From Imperialibacter sp040222815 (GTDB lineage: Bacteria; Bacteroidota; Bacteroidia; Cytophagales; Cyclobacteriaceae): a stretch of 64,000 nt of DNA. The position numbers and the translations under genes are program-made. Below are positions 9,382-17,274 of this stretch, piece after piece. Below the pieces are notes generated by a model, which saw nothing but the letters and a program-made list of their open reading frames with translations, had not been told where the DNA came from and did not search any database. The first letter of the stretch is position 1. Every line of letters starts with the position of its first letter. The DNA lies in the NCBI RefSeq assembly GCF_040222815.1, contig NZ_JAVKCH010000012.1, forward strand, positions 1 through 64,000, written 5' to 3'.

Positions 9382-10239
9382 TTGCTTTCAATTCATAAAC
9401 CCTTTGATGCTAAAAGGAGTATCGAAGTTCGGGGACAAATCATATCGCTGGAATATCCATGCGTGATGGGCATTGTTAACTTTACTCCCGACTCGTTTTA
9501 TGATGGAGGGCGATTAAAGACTGACAGTGATATCCTGGCTCTCGCCGAAAGGCATTTAACCGACGGGGCCACTTTTCTTGACATAGGCGGTTATTCCTCC
9601 CGCCCTGATGCTGATCATATTAGTGAAGAAGAAGAGCAGCGGCGGGTTGGCCATGTAGTTGCTACCGTCATCCGACAGTTTCCTCAAGCTATTCTATCAG
9701 TGGATACCTTCAGAGCGTCAGTTGCCAAAGCAGCTCTTGATGCCGGTGCTCAAATGCTTAATGATATTTCGGGAGGAGAACTGGACGCTGAAATGTTTTC
9801 ATTAGTAGCGGAGCGGAATGTCCCTTACATTCTCATGCACATGAAGGGTACGCCGCAGACGATGAGGCAGATGTCGGATTATGAGGATGTTTTACAGGAA
9901 GTTTGTGACTACTTTAGTAGCAAGCTTAACTACTTGCGTTCGAATGGGGTGAAGGACATCATTATCGACCCGGGTTTTGGGTTTGCAAAAGGGCCTTCCG
10001 CCGGCTTTGAGTTACTAGGAAAGATGTCGTTTCTCGAAGCATTGGGTGCTCCAGTTATGGTCGGGTTATCGAGGAAGTCGATGATTTATAAAACACTTGA
10101 AATAAATGCGGAAGAAGCGCTTAATGGCACAACAGCTTTGCATATGATTGCGTTAGAGAATGGGGCGAATATTCTGAGAGTACATGATACAAAAGAGGCT
10201 ATTGAGGCCATAGAATTATACAGGAGGGTATATACTTGA
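9382..10239 (+). CDS. folP: Dihydropteroate synthase (TTG start)
   Basis: The cytoplasmic TIM-barrel enzyme joins p-aminobenzoate to dihydropterin pyrophosphate in folate synthesis and is the sulfonamide target. The 285-residue product shows the two signatures: MGIVNFTPDSFYDGG (about residues 30-44) and DIGGYSSRPDA (about 71-81). It also has FRASVAKAALDAGAQMLNDI, DPGFGFAKG and LSRKSMI. No ATG lies ahead of the conserved domain in frame; the TTG at 9382 is the best start. It overlaps cdaA by 4 nt, a linkage common in Bacteroidota. Confidence 0.95.
   Translation: MLSIHKPFDAKRSIEVRGQIISLEYPCVMGIVNFTPDSFYDGGRLKTDSDILALAERHLTDGATFLDIGGYSSRPDADHISEEEEQRRVGHVVATVIRQFPQAILSVDTFRASVAKAALDAGAQMLNDISGGELDAEMFSLVAERNVPYILMHMKGTPQTMRQMSDYEDVLQEVCDYFSSKLNYLRSNGVKDIIIDPGFGFAKGPSAGFELLGKMSFLEALGAPVMVGLSRKSMIYKTLEINAEEALNGTTALHMIALENGANILRVHDTKEAIEAIELYRRVYT
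10222..10227 (+). promoter_or_regulatory. Strong ribosome binding site deciding the cdaA start
   Basis: A perfect AGGAGG lies 8 nt before the TTG at 10236. Shine-Dalgarno sequences are rare in this phylum, so its presence supports the TTG as the cdaA start and points to translational coupling with folP, whose stop overlaps it. Confidence 0.75.
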
Positions 10240-11123
10240 TACTAGCGTTCAAAATTGGGTTTTTAGAAATTGGGTGGGTTGATGTCATCGACATAGGCTT
10301 TGTGAGCGTGCTCCTGTACCACGTGTATAAGCTCATGAGGGGGAGTGTGGCCATTCGGGTGTTTCTAGGCTTCTTGTTTCTCTACCTAGTGTATCTGGTG
10401 GTGAGGGCTGCCGAGATGGAACTATTGTCGATCATTCTTGGTCAGTTCATGGGAGTGGGTGTGCTGGCGGTAATTATCTTGTTTCAGCAGGAAATCAGGA
10501 AGTTCCTGCTTATTATCGGACGAACCACCGCATTTGACAAGGAAAGTTTCTTCAAATCGTTTGGTGTCTTTTGGCGCAGCTCATCTGCCAGCAATAAATT
10601 TGATGTGACTCCCTTGGTAGAGGGGATGAAGAGCCTGGGCGGATCAAACACCGGTGCCCTTATGGTGGTTTCTAAGAACACTGAGCTCAAGTTTTATGCA
10701 GAATCCGGTGACAGAATGGACGCCATACTCTCCAAAAGGCTGCTTCTCTCTATATTCAACAAATATAGCCCACTGCATGATGGCGCTGTAATCGTTTACG
10801 AAGGGAAGATAGTGGCCGCAAGGTGTATTTTGCCCGTAACCGAAAGAGACAATTTGCCAGCTCAGTTCGGGCTCAGGCATCGGGCGGCAATAGGAATGTC
10901 GGAGCAGACAGACACGTTGATTCTGGTGGTTTCAGAGGAAACAGGTCAGCTTTCTGTCGTGAGGAACGGAAGAGTATTCTACAACCTGGCACCTCAGGAC
11001 ATTAGAAAGAAAATCAACGACTACCTTTCAGAAAACGAGGATGAGGAGCTGCTTTCTGAAGCAAATAAGGCAGCTGCCGCCGAAGCCGAAAAACCTCTAA
11101 AAAAGGAAAAGACCTCTGCTTAG
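10236..11123 (+). CDS. cdaA: Diadenylate cyclase CdaA
   Basis: The membrane-bound enzyme makes cyclic di-AMP from two ATP. The 295-residue product has three N-terminal membrane helices (about residues 8-85) and a DAC (DisA_N) domain from about 95 to 260. Catalytic motifs are intact: HDGAVI (DGA at about 182-184) and GLRHRAA (RHR at about 214-216). The C-terminal tail (about 265-295) is a charged Ala/Lys/Glu stretch. The TTG start overlaps the folP stop and is backed by an AGGAGG at 10222. In other bacteria c-di-AMP controls potassium and osmotic balance; a Na+/H+ antiporter gene follows convergently. Confidence 0.95.
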   Translation: MILAFKIGFLEIGWVDVIDIGFVSVLLYHVYKLMRGSVAIRVFLGFLFLYLVYLVVRAAEMELLSIILGQFMGVGVLAVIILFQQEIRKFLLIIGRTTAFDKESFFKSFGVFWRSSSASNKFDVTPLVEGMKSLGGSNTGALMVVSKNTELKFYAESGDRMDAILSKRLLLSIFNKYSPLHDGAVIVYEGKIVAARCILPVTERDNLPAQFGLRHRAAIGMSEQTDTLILVVSEETGQLSVVRNGRVFYNLAPQDIRKKINDYLSENEDEELLSEANKAAAAEAEKPLKKEKTSA

Positions 11124-12406
11124 TGATGGTCGGCATTTACTGGCTTTTCTAGCCGCACGCCGAACGAATACTCCAGCAGTTTGCGTACGGTGAGCCCCTG
11201 AAACAGGATAGATAGCACAACAACTGTATAAGTCATTGTGACAATGATGTCTTTTCCCTCAAATTCCGGGAGAGAGAGTGACAATGCAATAGGTATGCCT
11301 CCCCGGAGCCCTCCCCAGGTCATGATTGTCACAGAGTGTTTTTCGAAATGGTGTTGTTTGAAAACAGACATGAGCTTTATAGGAATTCCCACACTGATAA
11401 ACCGGGCTACCAAAATCAACGTAAAAGCAAAAAAGCCTGCTGCGAAATAGTCGAGACGGATGGTGATGACCAACATTTCGAGCCCAATCAACACAAAAAG
11501 CATAGCATTTAGAGACTCCTCCATCAAACTCCAAAACTTAAACACGTAGTCGCTGGTGACGCTGGTGATATAGTTTCCACGGCCTTCGTTTCCTATAATC
11601 AGCCCGGCTACCACTGCAGCCTGCTTGGCGGAGATGTGGAGAATTGTTGCTATTTGCGCTCCCGTTAGTACCAGCGCCAGCGTAACCAGGATCTCCAGTT
11701 CCGATTGATCGTTGTCAATGTACTTAAGCAGCCGGTAGCCAACAAAACCAAGGATAAGCCCAAGTATGATTCCCCCCCCAACATCGAGGGAAAATATAAA
11801 GCCGACATCCCAAAAGCTGATTCTGTGGTCTTCGCCGGTATGCGCCAGGTCGAGCAATGTAAGTGCCAGCACCACAGCCACGCCATCATTGAAAAGTGAT
11901 TCACCGGAGACTTGAATGGCCAGTCTTTTGGATAGGTTATACTTCTTGATGGTCGATGTAAGGGCAATGGGATCAGTGGGCGATATCAGGGCGCCAAAGA
12001 CCAGGCAATAAATCAGGTCAAGATGGATGCCGGAAAACTTCAGAATGTAGAAAATGCCAAGGCCCACGATGACCGTGGAAATGAAAATACTGGCCGTGGC
12101 TAATATTAACACAGGCCATTTCTCCTGGGCGAGTTTCTTGAAGTCGATTTGGAGTGCGCCCGCAAAGAGCATGAAAATGAGCACTACCTGATAGAGCACA
12201 TCGGAGTAATCGTAGTTTTCCATGACACGCTCGGTGCCTATGATGAAATCGGGGAACAGCCAGCCAGCTACTAAAATGCAAAAGGACAGGCAAAGCGCCA
12301 TTAACATCAGCCCAATGGAAGAGGGCAATTTGATGAAGTATGTGTTTACGTATATAAAGATGCCTGCCAGGCAGACAAAAATTGCGACTATATCAAGTAT
12401 ATGCAT
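11120..12406 (-). CDS. CPA1-family Na+/H+ antiporter
   Basis: The 428-residue product has about 12 membrane helices throughout and belongs to the NhaP/NHE-like cation:proton antiporters. The ion-binding region is recognisable as SGESLFNDGVAVVLALTLL (about residues 168-186), with the ND pair expected in electroneutral CPA1 exchangers, and SPTDPIALTS upstream. It lacks the long cytoplasmic regulatory tail of some relatives. It would move Na+ or K+ out against protons at the inner membrane. It overlaps convergent cdaA by 4 nt. Confidence 0.92.
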   Translation of the reverse strand: MHILDIVAIFVCLAGIFIYVNTYFIKLPSSIGLMLMALCLSFCILVAGWLFPDFIIGTERVMENYDYSDVLYQVVLIFMLFAGALQIDFKKLAQEKWPVLILATASIFISTVIVGLGIFYILKFSGIHLDLIYCLVFGALISPTDPIALTSTIKKYNLSKRLAIQVSGESLFNDGVAVVLALTLLDLAHTGEDHRISFWDVGFIFSLDVGGGIILGLILGFVGYRLLKYIDNDQSELEILVTLALVLTGAQIATILHISAKQAAVVAGLIIGNEGRGNYITSVTSDYVFKFWSLMEESLNAMLFVLIGLEMLVITIRLDYFAAGFFAFTLILVARFISVGIPIKLMSVFKQHHFEKHSVTIMTWGGLRGGIPIALSLSLPEFEGKDIIVTMTYTVVVLSILFQGLTVRKLLEYSFGVRLEKPVNADHH

Positions 12407-12621
12407 AGAAGGCGTTCAATGCCGGGTAATTTTTTTGTTGATAATAACTATGCAGGTGATTTAGATAAAATTTGCCCAAATTTAGTGTATTATGAATAAA
12501 TGACCCGTTTTTTTTTACGGTTACTCAAAACTTGTACGAATGCGGTCTTTTGAGTTCCAGACGTAAATTGTGTCAAAAGCGGATTAACCCGATGTCAGTA
12601 GCGTATGACCATCAGTTTTTT

Positions 12622-13149
12622 ATGAAGAAAGAAAAGCTAAAGAAGCAATTTGAGGTGTTGCGGGAGAAAAGGGAACAGCTATTTAAAATAGTTGCGTCGG
12701 TAGATGCAGCCTTGTTGGATCGGCCACCTGCGGAAGGCAAATGGAGCATACTGCAAATTCTTTATCATGTGAAGGCATCTGAGGCGGGAACCCTGCGCTA
12801 CATTGAGAAAAAATTATCGTTTTCGCAGGATGGACTTCCAAACTCATCTTTTCTTTCGGGAGTAAAGTTGGTGTTGCTCGAAATTACTTTGAGGTCACCG
12901 CTAAAGTTCAAAGCCCCGAAAGGACTAGCTGTGTTTCCTGAGAGGTTGGTGCTGGAAGAAATCAGTGCAGACTGGGATCGGTCCGATGAGGGCTTCTTGA
13001 AGCTTATTGATCGCCTCGACGAGCATCAGTTTGGCTGGCAGCTTTTCAAACATCCCATTATTGGGCGGCTCGACATGCAGCAGACAATCAAATTTATGAT
13101 CAGTCATTTTGACCACCACGCACGTCAAATAAGACGATTAACGAGCTGA
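12622..13149 (+). CDS. DinB-superfamily protein
   Basis: The protein is about 175 residues from the chosen ATG and shows the four-helix DinB/YfiT layout: an N-terminal helix, then PPAEGKWSILQILYHVKASE (the W-S-xxxxxxH signature carrying the first metal-ligand His), and a C-terminal FMISHFDHHARQIRRL with the HxxxHxxQ-type ligands. DinB-like proteins bind a divalent metal and many are thiol-dependent transferases; the substrate here is unknown. The frame is open upstream to 12532, with a further ATG at 12592. I prefer 12622 because the domain begins there, but 12592 is possible. Confidence 0.8.
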   Translation: MKKEKLKKQFEVLREKREQLFKIVASVDAALLDRPPAEGKWSILQILYHVKASEAGTLRYIEKKLSFSQDGLPNSSFLSGVKLVLLEITLRSPLKFKAPKGLAVFPERLVLEEISADWDRSDEGFLKLIDRLDEHQFGWQLFKHPIIGRLDMQQTIKFMISHFDHHARQIRRLTS

Positions 13150-13230
13150 TTTTCTTTCAGATAAAAAATCGTTGAGAAAAAAGCCGACCATCGGTAAAAC
13201 CATTCCTATGAATGCGAATAAGATTGTCAT
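13138..13230 (-). CDS. 30-residue membrane peptide
   Basis: A short frame starts with ATG at 13230, one base after the TAA of the HPt-like gene. Its ribosome site, a perfect AGGAGG, lies inside the end of that gene with 6 nt of spacing. The peptide has one hydrophobic segment (MTILFAFIGMVLPMVGFFLN) followed by DFLSERKSAR, i.e. one membrane helix with a basic cytoplasmic tail. Such a strong Shine-Dalgarno is exceptional in this phylum, which is the main argument that it is translated. The end overlaps the stop region of convergent dinB. Function unknown; coupling to the HPt protein is inferred. Confidence 0.5.
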   Translation of the reverse strand: MTILFAFIGMVLPMVGFFLNDFLSERKSAR

Positions 13231-13231
13231 T

Positions 13232-13582
13232 TTATACCTCCTGAGTTTTAAGTTGCGTTTTGATATTTTCTATGAGCTGATATATTTCTGTTTCAAGGGA
13301 GCTAAGTTGGTGATCCAGTTCCCACTGACCCTGGCTGGCAAGCTCTGAGATTATCGATATTTTCTTTGAAGCCGCTTCATCGCTTAGTAGTTCAAGCAGA
13401 GTTTTTGATTTGTGTTTGATGAAGTTCAGCCAATACATATTTTTTGTTTCTACTCCTTCTCTGATGCAAGACAAATAGTTTGCCAATTCTTGCGTGCTTT
13501 GATCAATAAATGTGTTGATGAATGACTCATCATCTTTTCCAAGCTCCAGTACCTGACTAAAATTGTTTGTGTTCATTTCCAT
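13232..13582 (-). CDS. HPt-like phosphotransfer protein
   Basis: From the ATG at 13582 the product has 116 residues and the outline of a histidine phosphotransfer domain: GKDDESFINTFIDQSTQEL (first helices), then a helix with WLNFIKHKSKTLLELL, where His57 sits in an HxxK context like the HxLKG site of HPt domains. The long C-terminal helices follow. I placed the start at 13582 (13576 also possible) although the frame is open to 13801, because a perfect TAnnTTTG box (TAACTTTG, 13602-13595) lies just upstream and HPt proteins have about this length. No kinase or response regulator is adjacent. The HPt call rests on pattern only. Confidence 0.6.
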   Translation of the reverse strand: MEMNTNNFSQVLELGKDDESFINTFIDQSTQELANYLSCIREGVETKNMYWLNFIKHKSKTLLELLSDEAASKKISIISELASQGQWELDHQLSSLETEIYQLIENIKTQLKTQEV

Positions 13583-13603
13583 AACTTTCAGCTTCAAAGT
13601 TAT
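13581..13603 (-). promoter_or_regulatory. Promoter -7 box within an inverted repeat
   Basis: On the minus strand TAACTTTG (13602-13595) matches the Bacteroidota -7 consensus TAnnTTTG. It is embedded in a perfect inverted repeat: ATAACTTT at 13581-13588, 7-nt spacer, AAAGTTAT at 13596-13603. A repressor bound here would block the HPt promoter. No clear -33 TTG is seen at the usual spacing. Confidence 0.5.
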
Positions 13604-13835
13604 TGTGCGAATGCTGATTGAACCGTGGATAATTTCTTCATTACTTACACGGCTGAGAACATCTTGACTAATTAGCAATTCTGTCATTTCTTTCATGAAA
13701 GCCTTAAAAACCAGCTTTCTGTTAAGAGCGAAGAGTGAAATTTTTGCCGGGAAGTTGCGAGAAAGTTTCAAATTGGGGATAGAAACTACTTCAACGACCA
13801 CTCAGCACATTCTCTGTGAACTTCGTAAAGCATCG

Positions 13836-13866
13836 TTTCAGGCTAACATATTAACCTCTATTTTTG
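13836..13866 (+). promoter_or_regulatory. Promoter of the ABC-transporter operon
   Basis: TATTTTTG at 13859-13866 is a perfect TAnnTTTG -7 box. A TTTC (near-consensus to TTTG) lies 20 bp upstream at 13836-13839. The ATG at 13882 follows 15 nt after the box, so the leader is very short. Confidence 0.6.
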
Positions 13867-13881
13867 ACCCGACTTAGTTTT

Positions 13882-14508
13882 ATGATAAGCGTACAAAGCG
13901 TTATTTACACGTATGGGCCAGACAAGCGCCTGGCATTTCCTGACTGGGAAGTTGAGCAGGGCAAGCATAGCCTTATCCTGGGTGGGTCGGGGTGTGGCAA
14001 AACAACTTTGCTTCACTTGCTGGCCGGGCTTAGAACGCCAACGGCTGGTATTGTGAAGGCAGCAGGTCAGGTGCTTTCTGAACTCGGAGGTCATAGAATG
14101 GATGTGTTCAGGGGCAAGCATATTGGGCTTATTTTCCAAAAGCCTCACTTGCTGAGTGTGTTAACAGTTGAAGACAATTTGCTGCTTGCTCAGTATATGG
14201 CCGAGCTTCCTCAAGACAAAAAAAGGATACGGGATGTGCTTGACGTTCTTAACCTGTCTGATAGAAGAAATGCGAAGGTTTATGAGCTAAGTCAGGGTGA
14301 AGCCCAGCGAATAGCAATAGCAAGGGCTGTACTTAATAAGCCAAAAGTGATTCTGGCGGATGAACCGACTGCCAGTTTGGATGACGATAACAGCGAAAAG
14401 GTTTTGAACATCCTTGAAGAGCAGGCAAATATGTATAATGCTACGCTCGTTATCGCCACACACGATCAAAGGGTGAAGAGTCGATTCCCTCACCAACTCA
14501 AGCTTTAA
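13882..14508 (+). CDS. ABC transporter ATP-binding protein (LolD/MacB type)
   Basis: The product is about 208 residues with all motor motifs: Walker A GGSGCGKTT (about 34-42), the Q-loop in FQKPHLLSVLTVEDN, signature LSQGEAQRIAIAR, and Walker B VILADEPTASLD. The family energises MacB/FtsX-type permeases, and one follows after 8 nt. The frame is open to a TTG at 13864, but that would lie inside the promoter -7 box, so the ATG at 13882 is chosen. With the downstream His-rich permease and DUF3299 gene, a role in metal-related envelope traffic is likely (inference). Confidence 0.92.
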   Translation: MISVQSVIYTYGPDKRLAFPDWEVEQGKHSLILGGSGCGKTTLLHLLAGLRTPTAGIVKAAGQVLSELGGHRMDVFRGKHIGLIFQKPHLLSVLTVEDNLLLAQYMAELPQDKKRIRDVLDVLNLSDRRNAKVYELSQGEAQRIAIARAVLNKPKVILADEPTASLDDDNSEKVLNILEEQANMYNATLVIATHDQRVKSRFPHQLKL

Positions 14509-14516
14509 ATAGAGAT

Positions 14517-15767
14517 ATGAACCTTTTTGTTTTGAGCTGGAAGTACATAAAAGGCAAGCCGCTGAGTACAGCGCTCAACGTGCTATTACTGTCGTTCGGA
14601 ATAGGCATTATTGTCGTTTTGCTCCTTGTGAGCAAGCAGTTGCAGGACAAGCTCTCGGAAAATGCCAGTGGCATTGACCTTGTGGTGGGAGCCAAGGGCA
14701 GCCCTCTTCAGATAATACTTGGAAGCATCTACCATATTGACTACCCAACGGGAAACATATCTCTCAAAGAAGCCGCAAAACTTTCCAGGAACAGGCTGGT
14801 GAAAAACGTGATACCATTGGCCCTGGGGGACAGCTACAAATCTTTAAGAATTGTAGGGTCGACCAGGGGGTTTGCTGATTTGTATGGTTTGATGCTTGAT
14901 GAAGGAACCCTGTGGGAGGATGACTACGAGGTGACACTCGGGGCAGCTGCGGCACAAACGTTGAGCCTGGCCATTGGCGACACCTTTTTTGGAGAACATG
15001 GCATGGCGGACGGGGGCGAGGCGCATGAGGCTCATGCCTACAAGGTGGTGGGGGTGCTACAGCCCACGGGCAAGGTCGTTGACAATCTTATTCTGACAAG
15101 TGTTCCCAGCGTATGGCTGATGCATGGCCATGATGAAGCAGGGGACGGGCACGAGAACTTGCCGGACACGGCGGCGATTGAGGTTTTGGGAATAGCAGTT
15201 ACTCAGGAGCAGCTTGAGGAAAAAGAGGTGACTTCATTGCTGGTGCAGTATCGGGGTCCGATGGCGGCAGTTCAGCTTCCTCGCATGGTTAATACGCAAA
15301 GCAGCATGCAGGCTGCTTCACCTGCTTTTGAAACGGCCAGGCTTTTCTCACTGATAGGCATTGGGGTTGATGTGGTGCAAGGCTTCGCCTACCTGATCAT
15401 TCTGATGGCTGGGCTAAGCATTTTCATAGCATTGTACAGTTCGCTGAAGGAGAGGCAGTATGACCTGGCCATTATGCGATCATTGGGGGCATCCAGGCTC
15501 AGGCTATTCATTCACATTGTTATGGAGGGCGTTATCATCACGTTGCTGGGAGCTGGGGTTGGTTTTGTGCTAGGCCATGGCGTGGTAGAAATACTTGCTC
15601 AATTCATTTTGAAAGGGTCGTCTGCTGGCATCACCGGCCTTGTATTTTTGCCTTCCGAACTTTACATATTATATATAAGTTTACTTCTGGGAGTGGTAGC
15701 TTCGCTTATTCCGGCTATCAATGCCTACAAGACTGACATTTCTGAGGTACTCGCTAAAGGAGCATAA
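14517..15767 (+). CDS. FtsX/MacB-type ABC permease with His-rich loops
   Basis: The 416-residue product has one N-terminal membrane helix (about 18-42), a large periplasmic domain (about 45-275), and three C-terminal helices (about 285-410), as in MacB/LolC permeases. Two segments of the periplasmic domain are rich in His, Asp and Glu: GEHGMADGGEAHEAHAY (about 160-176) and MHGHDEAGDGHENLPD (about 202-217). They look like metal-binding loops. It shares an operon with the ATPase upstream and a DUF3299 gene 3 nt downstream; as I recall, such sets occur in zinc-related loci of Proteobacteria. Confidence 0.9.
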   Translation: MNLFVLSWKYIKGKPLSTALNVLLLSFGIGIIVVLLLVSKQLQDKLSENASGIDLVVGAKGSPLQIILGSIYHIDYPTGNISLKEAAKLSRNRLVKNVIPLALGDSYKSLRIVGSTRGFADLYGLMLDEGTLWEDDYEVTLGAAAAQTLSLAIGDTFFGEHGMADGGEAHEAHAYKVVGVLQPTGKVVDNLILTSVPSVWLMHGHDEAGDGHENLPDTAAIEVLGIAVTQEQLEEKEVTSLLVQYRGPMAAVQLPRMVNTQSSMQAASPAFETARLFSLIGIGVDVVQGFAYLIILMAGLSIFIALYSSLKERQYDLAIMRSLGASRLRLFIHIVMEGVIITLLGAGVGFVLGHGVVEILAQFILKGSSAGITGLVFLPSELYILYISLLLGVVASLIPAINAYKTDISEVLAKGA

Positions 15768-15770
15768 ATT

Positions 15771-16232
15771 ATGAAGAGAATTTTGATCGCAGTGGCTTTT
15801 CTTATCGTTGGCGTGTCGTATGCGTCGCATGCGCAGGATAACAACAAGTCGCTGGCTACGGCTAACTGGGCCACTCTGGCCAAGGTAACTTACAAGGTAG
15901 GTAAAGATGAATATGGGGAGCTGAGTATTCCTGTGTTTGGTGATGAGATTCAAAAACTTGCAGGCAAGGAAATAGAGCTTCCAGGCTATATCATCCCTTT
16001 TGATGGGATGTTTAAGCCGGATCATATCATTCTGTCGTCGTTGCCCGTTGCGGCGTGCTTTTTCTGCGGTAGCGGGGGACCTGAATCGGTGATTGAAATT
16101 TATCTTAAGGAGCCCATTAAGTACACGGCCAACGGCATCAAGGTGAGAGGTAAACTTGAGCTGAATGAAACCGATTACAACCAGCTAATGTATATTCTGA
16201 AGGATGCTGTGATGGTTGGCCCGGCTAACTGA
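15771..16232 (+). CDS. DUF3299-family periplasmic protein
   Basis: The 153-residue product has a signal peptide (about 1-21, ending SHAQ). The mature part carries the features of DUF3299: IELPGYIIPFDG (about 65-76), an AACFFCGSGGPES stretch with two conserved Cys (about 94-106), and KVRGKLELN. No enzymatic activity is known to me. It begins 3 nt after the permease stop and is clearly in the ABC operon. The CxxC could bind a metal or form a disulfide. Confidence 0.85.
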   Translation: MKRILIAVAFLIVGVSYASHAQDNNKSLATANWATLAKVTYKVGKDEYGELSIPVFGDEIQKLAGKEIELPGYIIPFDGMFKPDHIILSSLPVAACFFCGSGGPESVIEIYLKEPIKYTANGIKVRGKLELNETDYNQLMYILKDAVMVGPAN

Positions 16233-16258
16233 TGTAAACTAAGAGCGTTAAAAAACCA

Positions 16259-16684
16259 ATGGCAATGAAAATAAAAAAGGTAGCATTTCTTCTTCTCCTG
16301 GTGGCTACTGCCACTGCGTGCTCCAATGAACAGAGGGAGCAAAAGGATGCCTTAATGGCCGAAGTGATGTCGGCGCATGATGAGGTAATGCCCAAGATGG
16401 GAGAGTTGAGAAAGACGGCGAAAGCACTGCAGGCAAAGGCAGACTCACTGGGTGCTTTAACGGGGCAGGATTTTTCGACCGAAATAAATACTTTAAGACA
16501 GACTGCTCAGAAAATAGAACATGCCAATGACGGCATGATGGAGTGGATGAGGCAATTTGAAATGCCTGACAATGAAGCGCCGGTAGCTGAGGTTTTAGTT
16601 TACCTAAAGAACCAAAAAGAAAAAATCGACAAGGTAAGAGACGACATGCTGAAGTCACTGGAGGAGGGGCAGGCACTACAATAG
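16259..16684 (+). CDS. Small coiled-coil lipoprotein
   Basis: The 141-residue product starts with a lipoprotein signal (MAMKIKKVAFLLLLVATATAC; lipobox Cys21, or Cys19 if started at the second Met). The mature chain is almost entirely helical and charged, with heptad-like spacing (EINTLRQTAQKIEHANDGMM). I do not recognise a domain. It is last in the likely ABC-permease-DUF3299 operon, 26 nt after DUF3299, and is probably tethered in the periplasm as an accessory factor (inference). Confidence 0.8.
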   Translation: MAMKIKKVAFLLLLVATATACSNEQREQKDALMAEVMSAHDEVMPKMGELRKTAKALQAKADSLGALTGQDFSTEINTLRQTAQKIEHANDGMMEWMRQFEMPDNEAPVAEVLVYLKNQKEKIDKVRDDMLKSLEEGQALQ

Positions 16685-16746
16685 ACTTCTGCGTCCAATC
16701 TTCACTAAGAGACTTGCAGTGAAGGCAATCGATCAACAACAAAAAG

Positions 16747-16779
16747 TTTAAAAGGAAAGGCCGCCGCCATCGGCAGCCT
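16747..16779 (-). terminator. Terminator of the hemJ-sco-cytochrome c operon
   Basis: On the minus strand an imperfect GC-rich hairpin (AGGCTGCCG... pairing with ...CGGCGGCCT, 16758-16779) is followed by a T-rich stretch (TTTCCTTTTAAA). It lies just after the cytochrome c stop. Confidence 0.55.
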
Positions 16780-16785
16780 CTTCTG

Positions 16786-17274
16786 TTACTTTGTTTCGCA
16801 ATCCTTTAAAAAGCCAGCCACGTCATTCACATCAATCAACCCTTTTTTGTTGCCCCACGAATTGGAAATGTAGGTGAGTATTTCTGCTATCTCCAGGTCT
16901 TTCAAATTGAGCATGGGCATGACTCCGTCGTATTCAACTCCGTTTACCGTGATTTTACCGCTTTGGCCATTTTTAATGATGCAGGCGGCTTTTTTGGCAT
17001 CGGCCATTAGAAAGTCGGAGCCTGCCAGGGGTGGGATGAGGGCAGCAAGTCCCTGGCCTTCAGTTTGATGGCAAGCAGAGCAGTTTTGCTTATATAGTTG
17101 TGCCCCCTCGCTCATGTACTGGCGCAGCCTGATGCTCGTTCTCTCATCGAGCCCGTCGTAGATATCGTCCGATTTGGCTTCTTGCTTTTTGTCGCCTGAA
17201 GAACAGCTTGTCATTGAAATGCTGGCAGCCATGAACGAAACCAGTGCCAATGCTAAAATTCTCTTTCTACTCAT
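16786..17274 (-). CDS. Cytochrome c lipoprotein
   Basis: The 162-residue product has a lipoprotein signal (lipobox MTSC, Cys about 24), then a single c-type heme domain with CSACH (about 60-64) and a distal Met candidate in DGVMPMLNLKD. It is a class I cytochrome attached to the outer face of a membrane, likely an electron carrier to an oxidase. Its ATG overlaps the SCO stop (ATGA), so the two are translationally coupled. HemJ is first in the operon. Confidence 0.9.
   Translation of the reverse strand: MSRKRILALALVSFMAASISMTSCSSGDKKQEAKSDDIYDGLDERTSIRLRQYMSEGAQLYKQNCSACHQTEGQGLAALIPPLAGSDFLMADAKKAACIIKNGQSGKITVNGVEYDGVMPMLNLKDLEIAEILTYISNSWGNKKGLIDVNDVAGFLKDCETK

Noticed and set aside
13583..13801. 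73-residue N-terminal extension of the HPt-like protein
   Set aside because: It would run across the promoter box and inverted repeat and is not like any HPt N-terminus.
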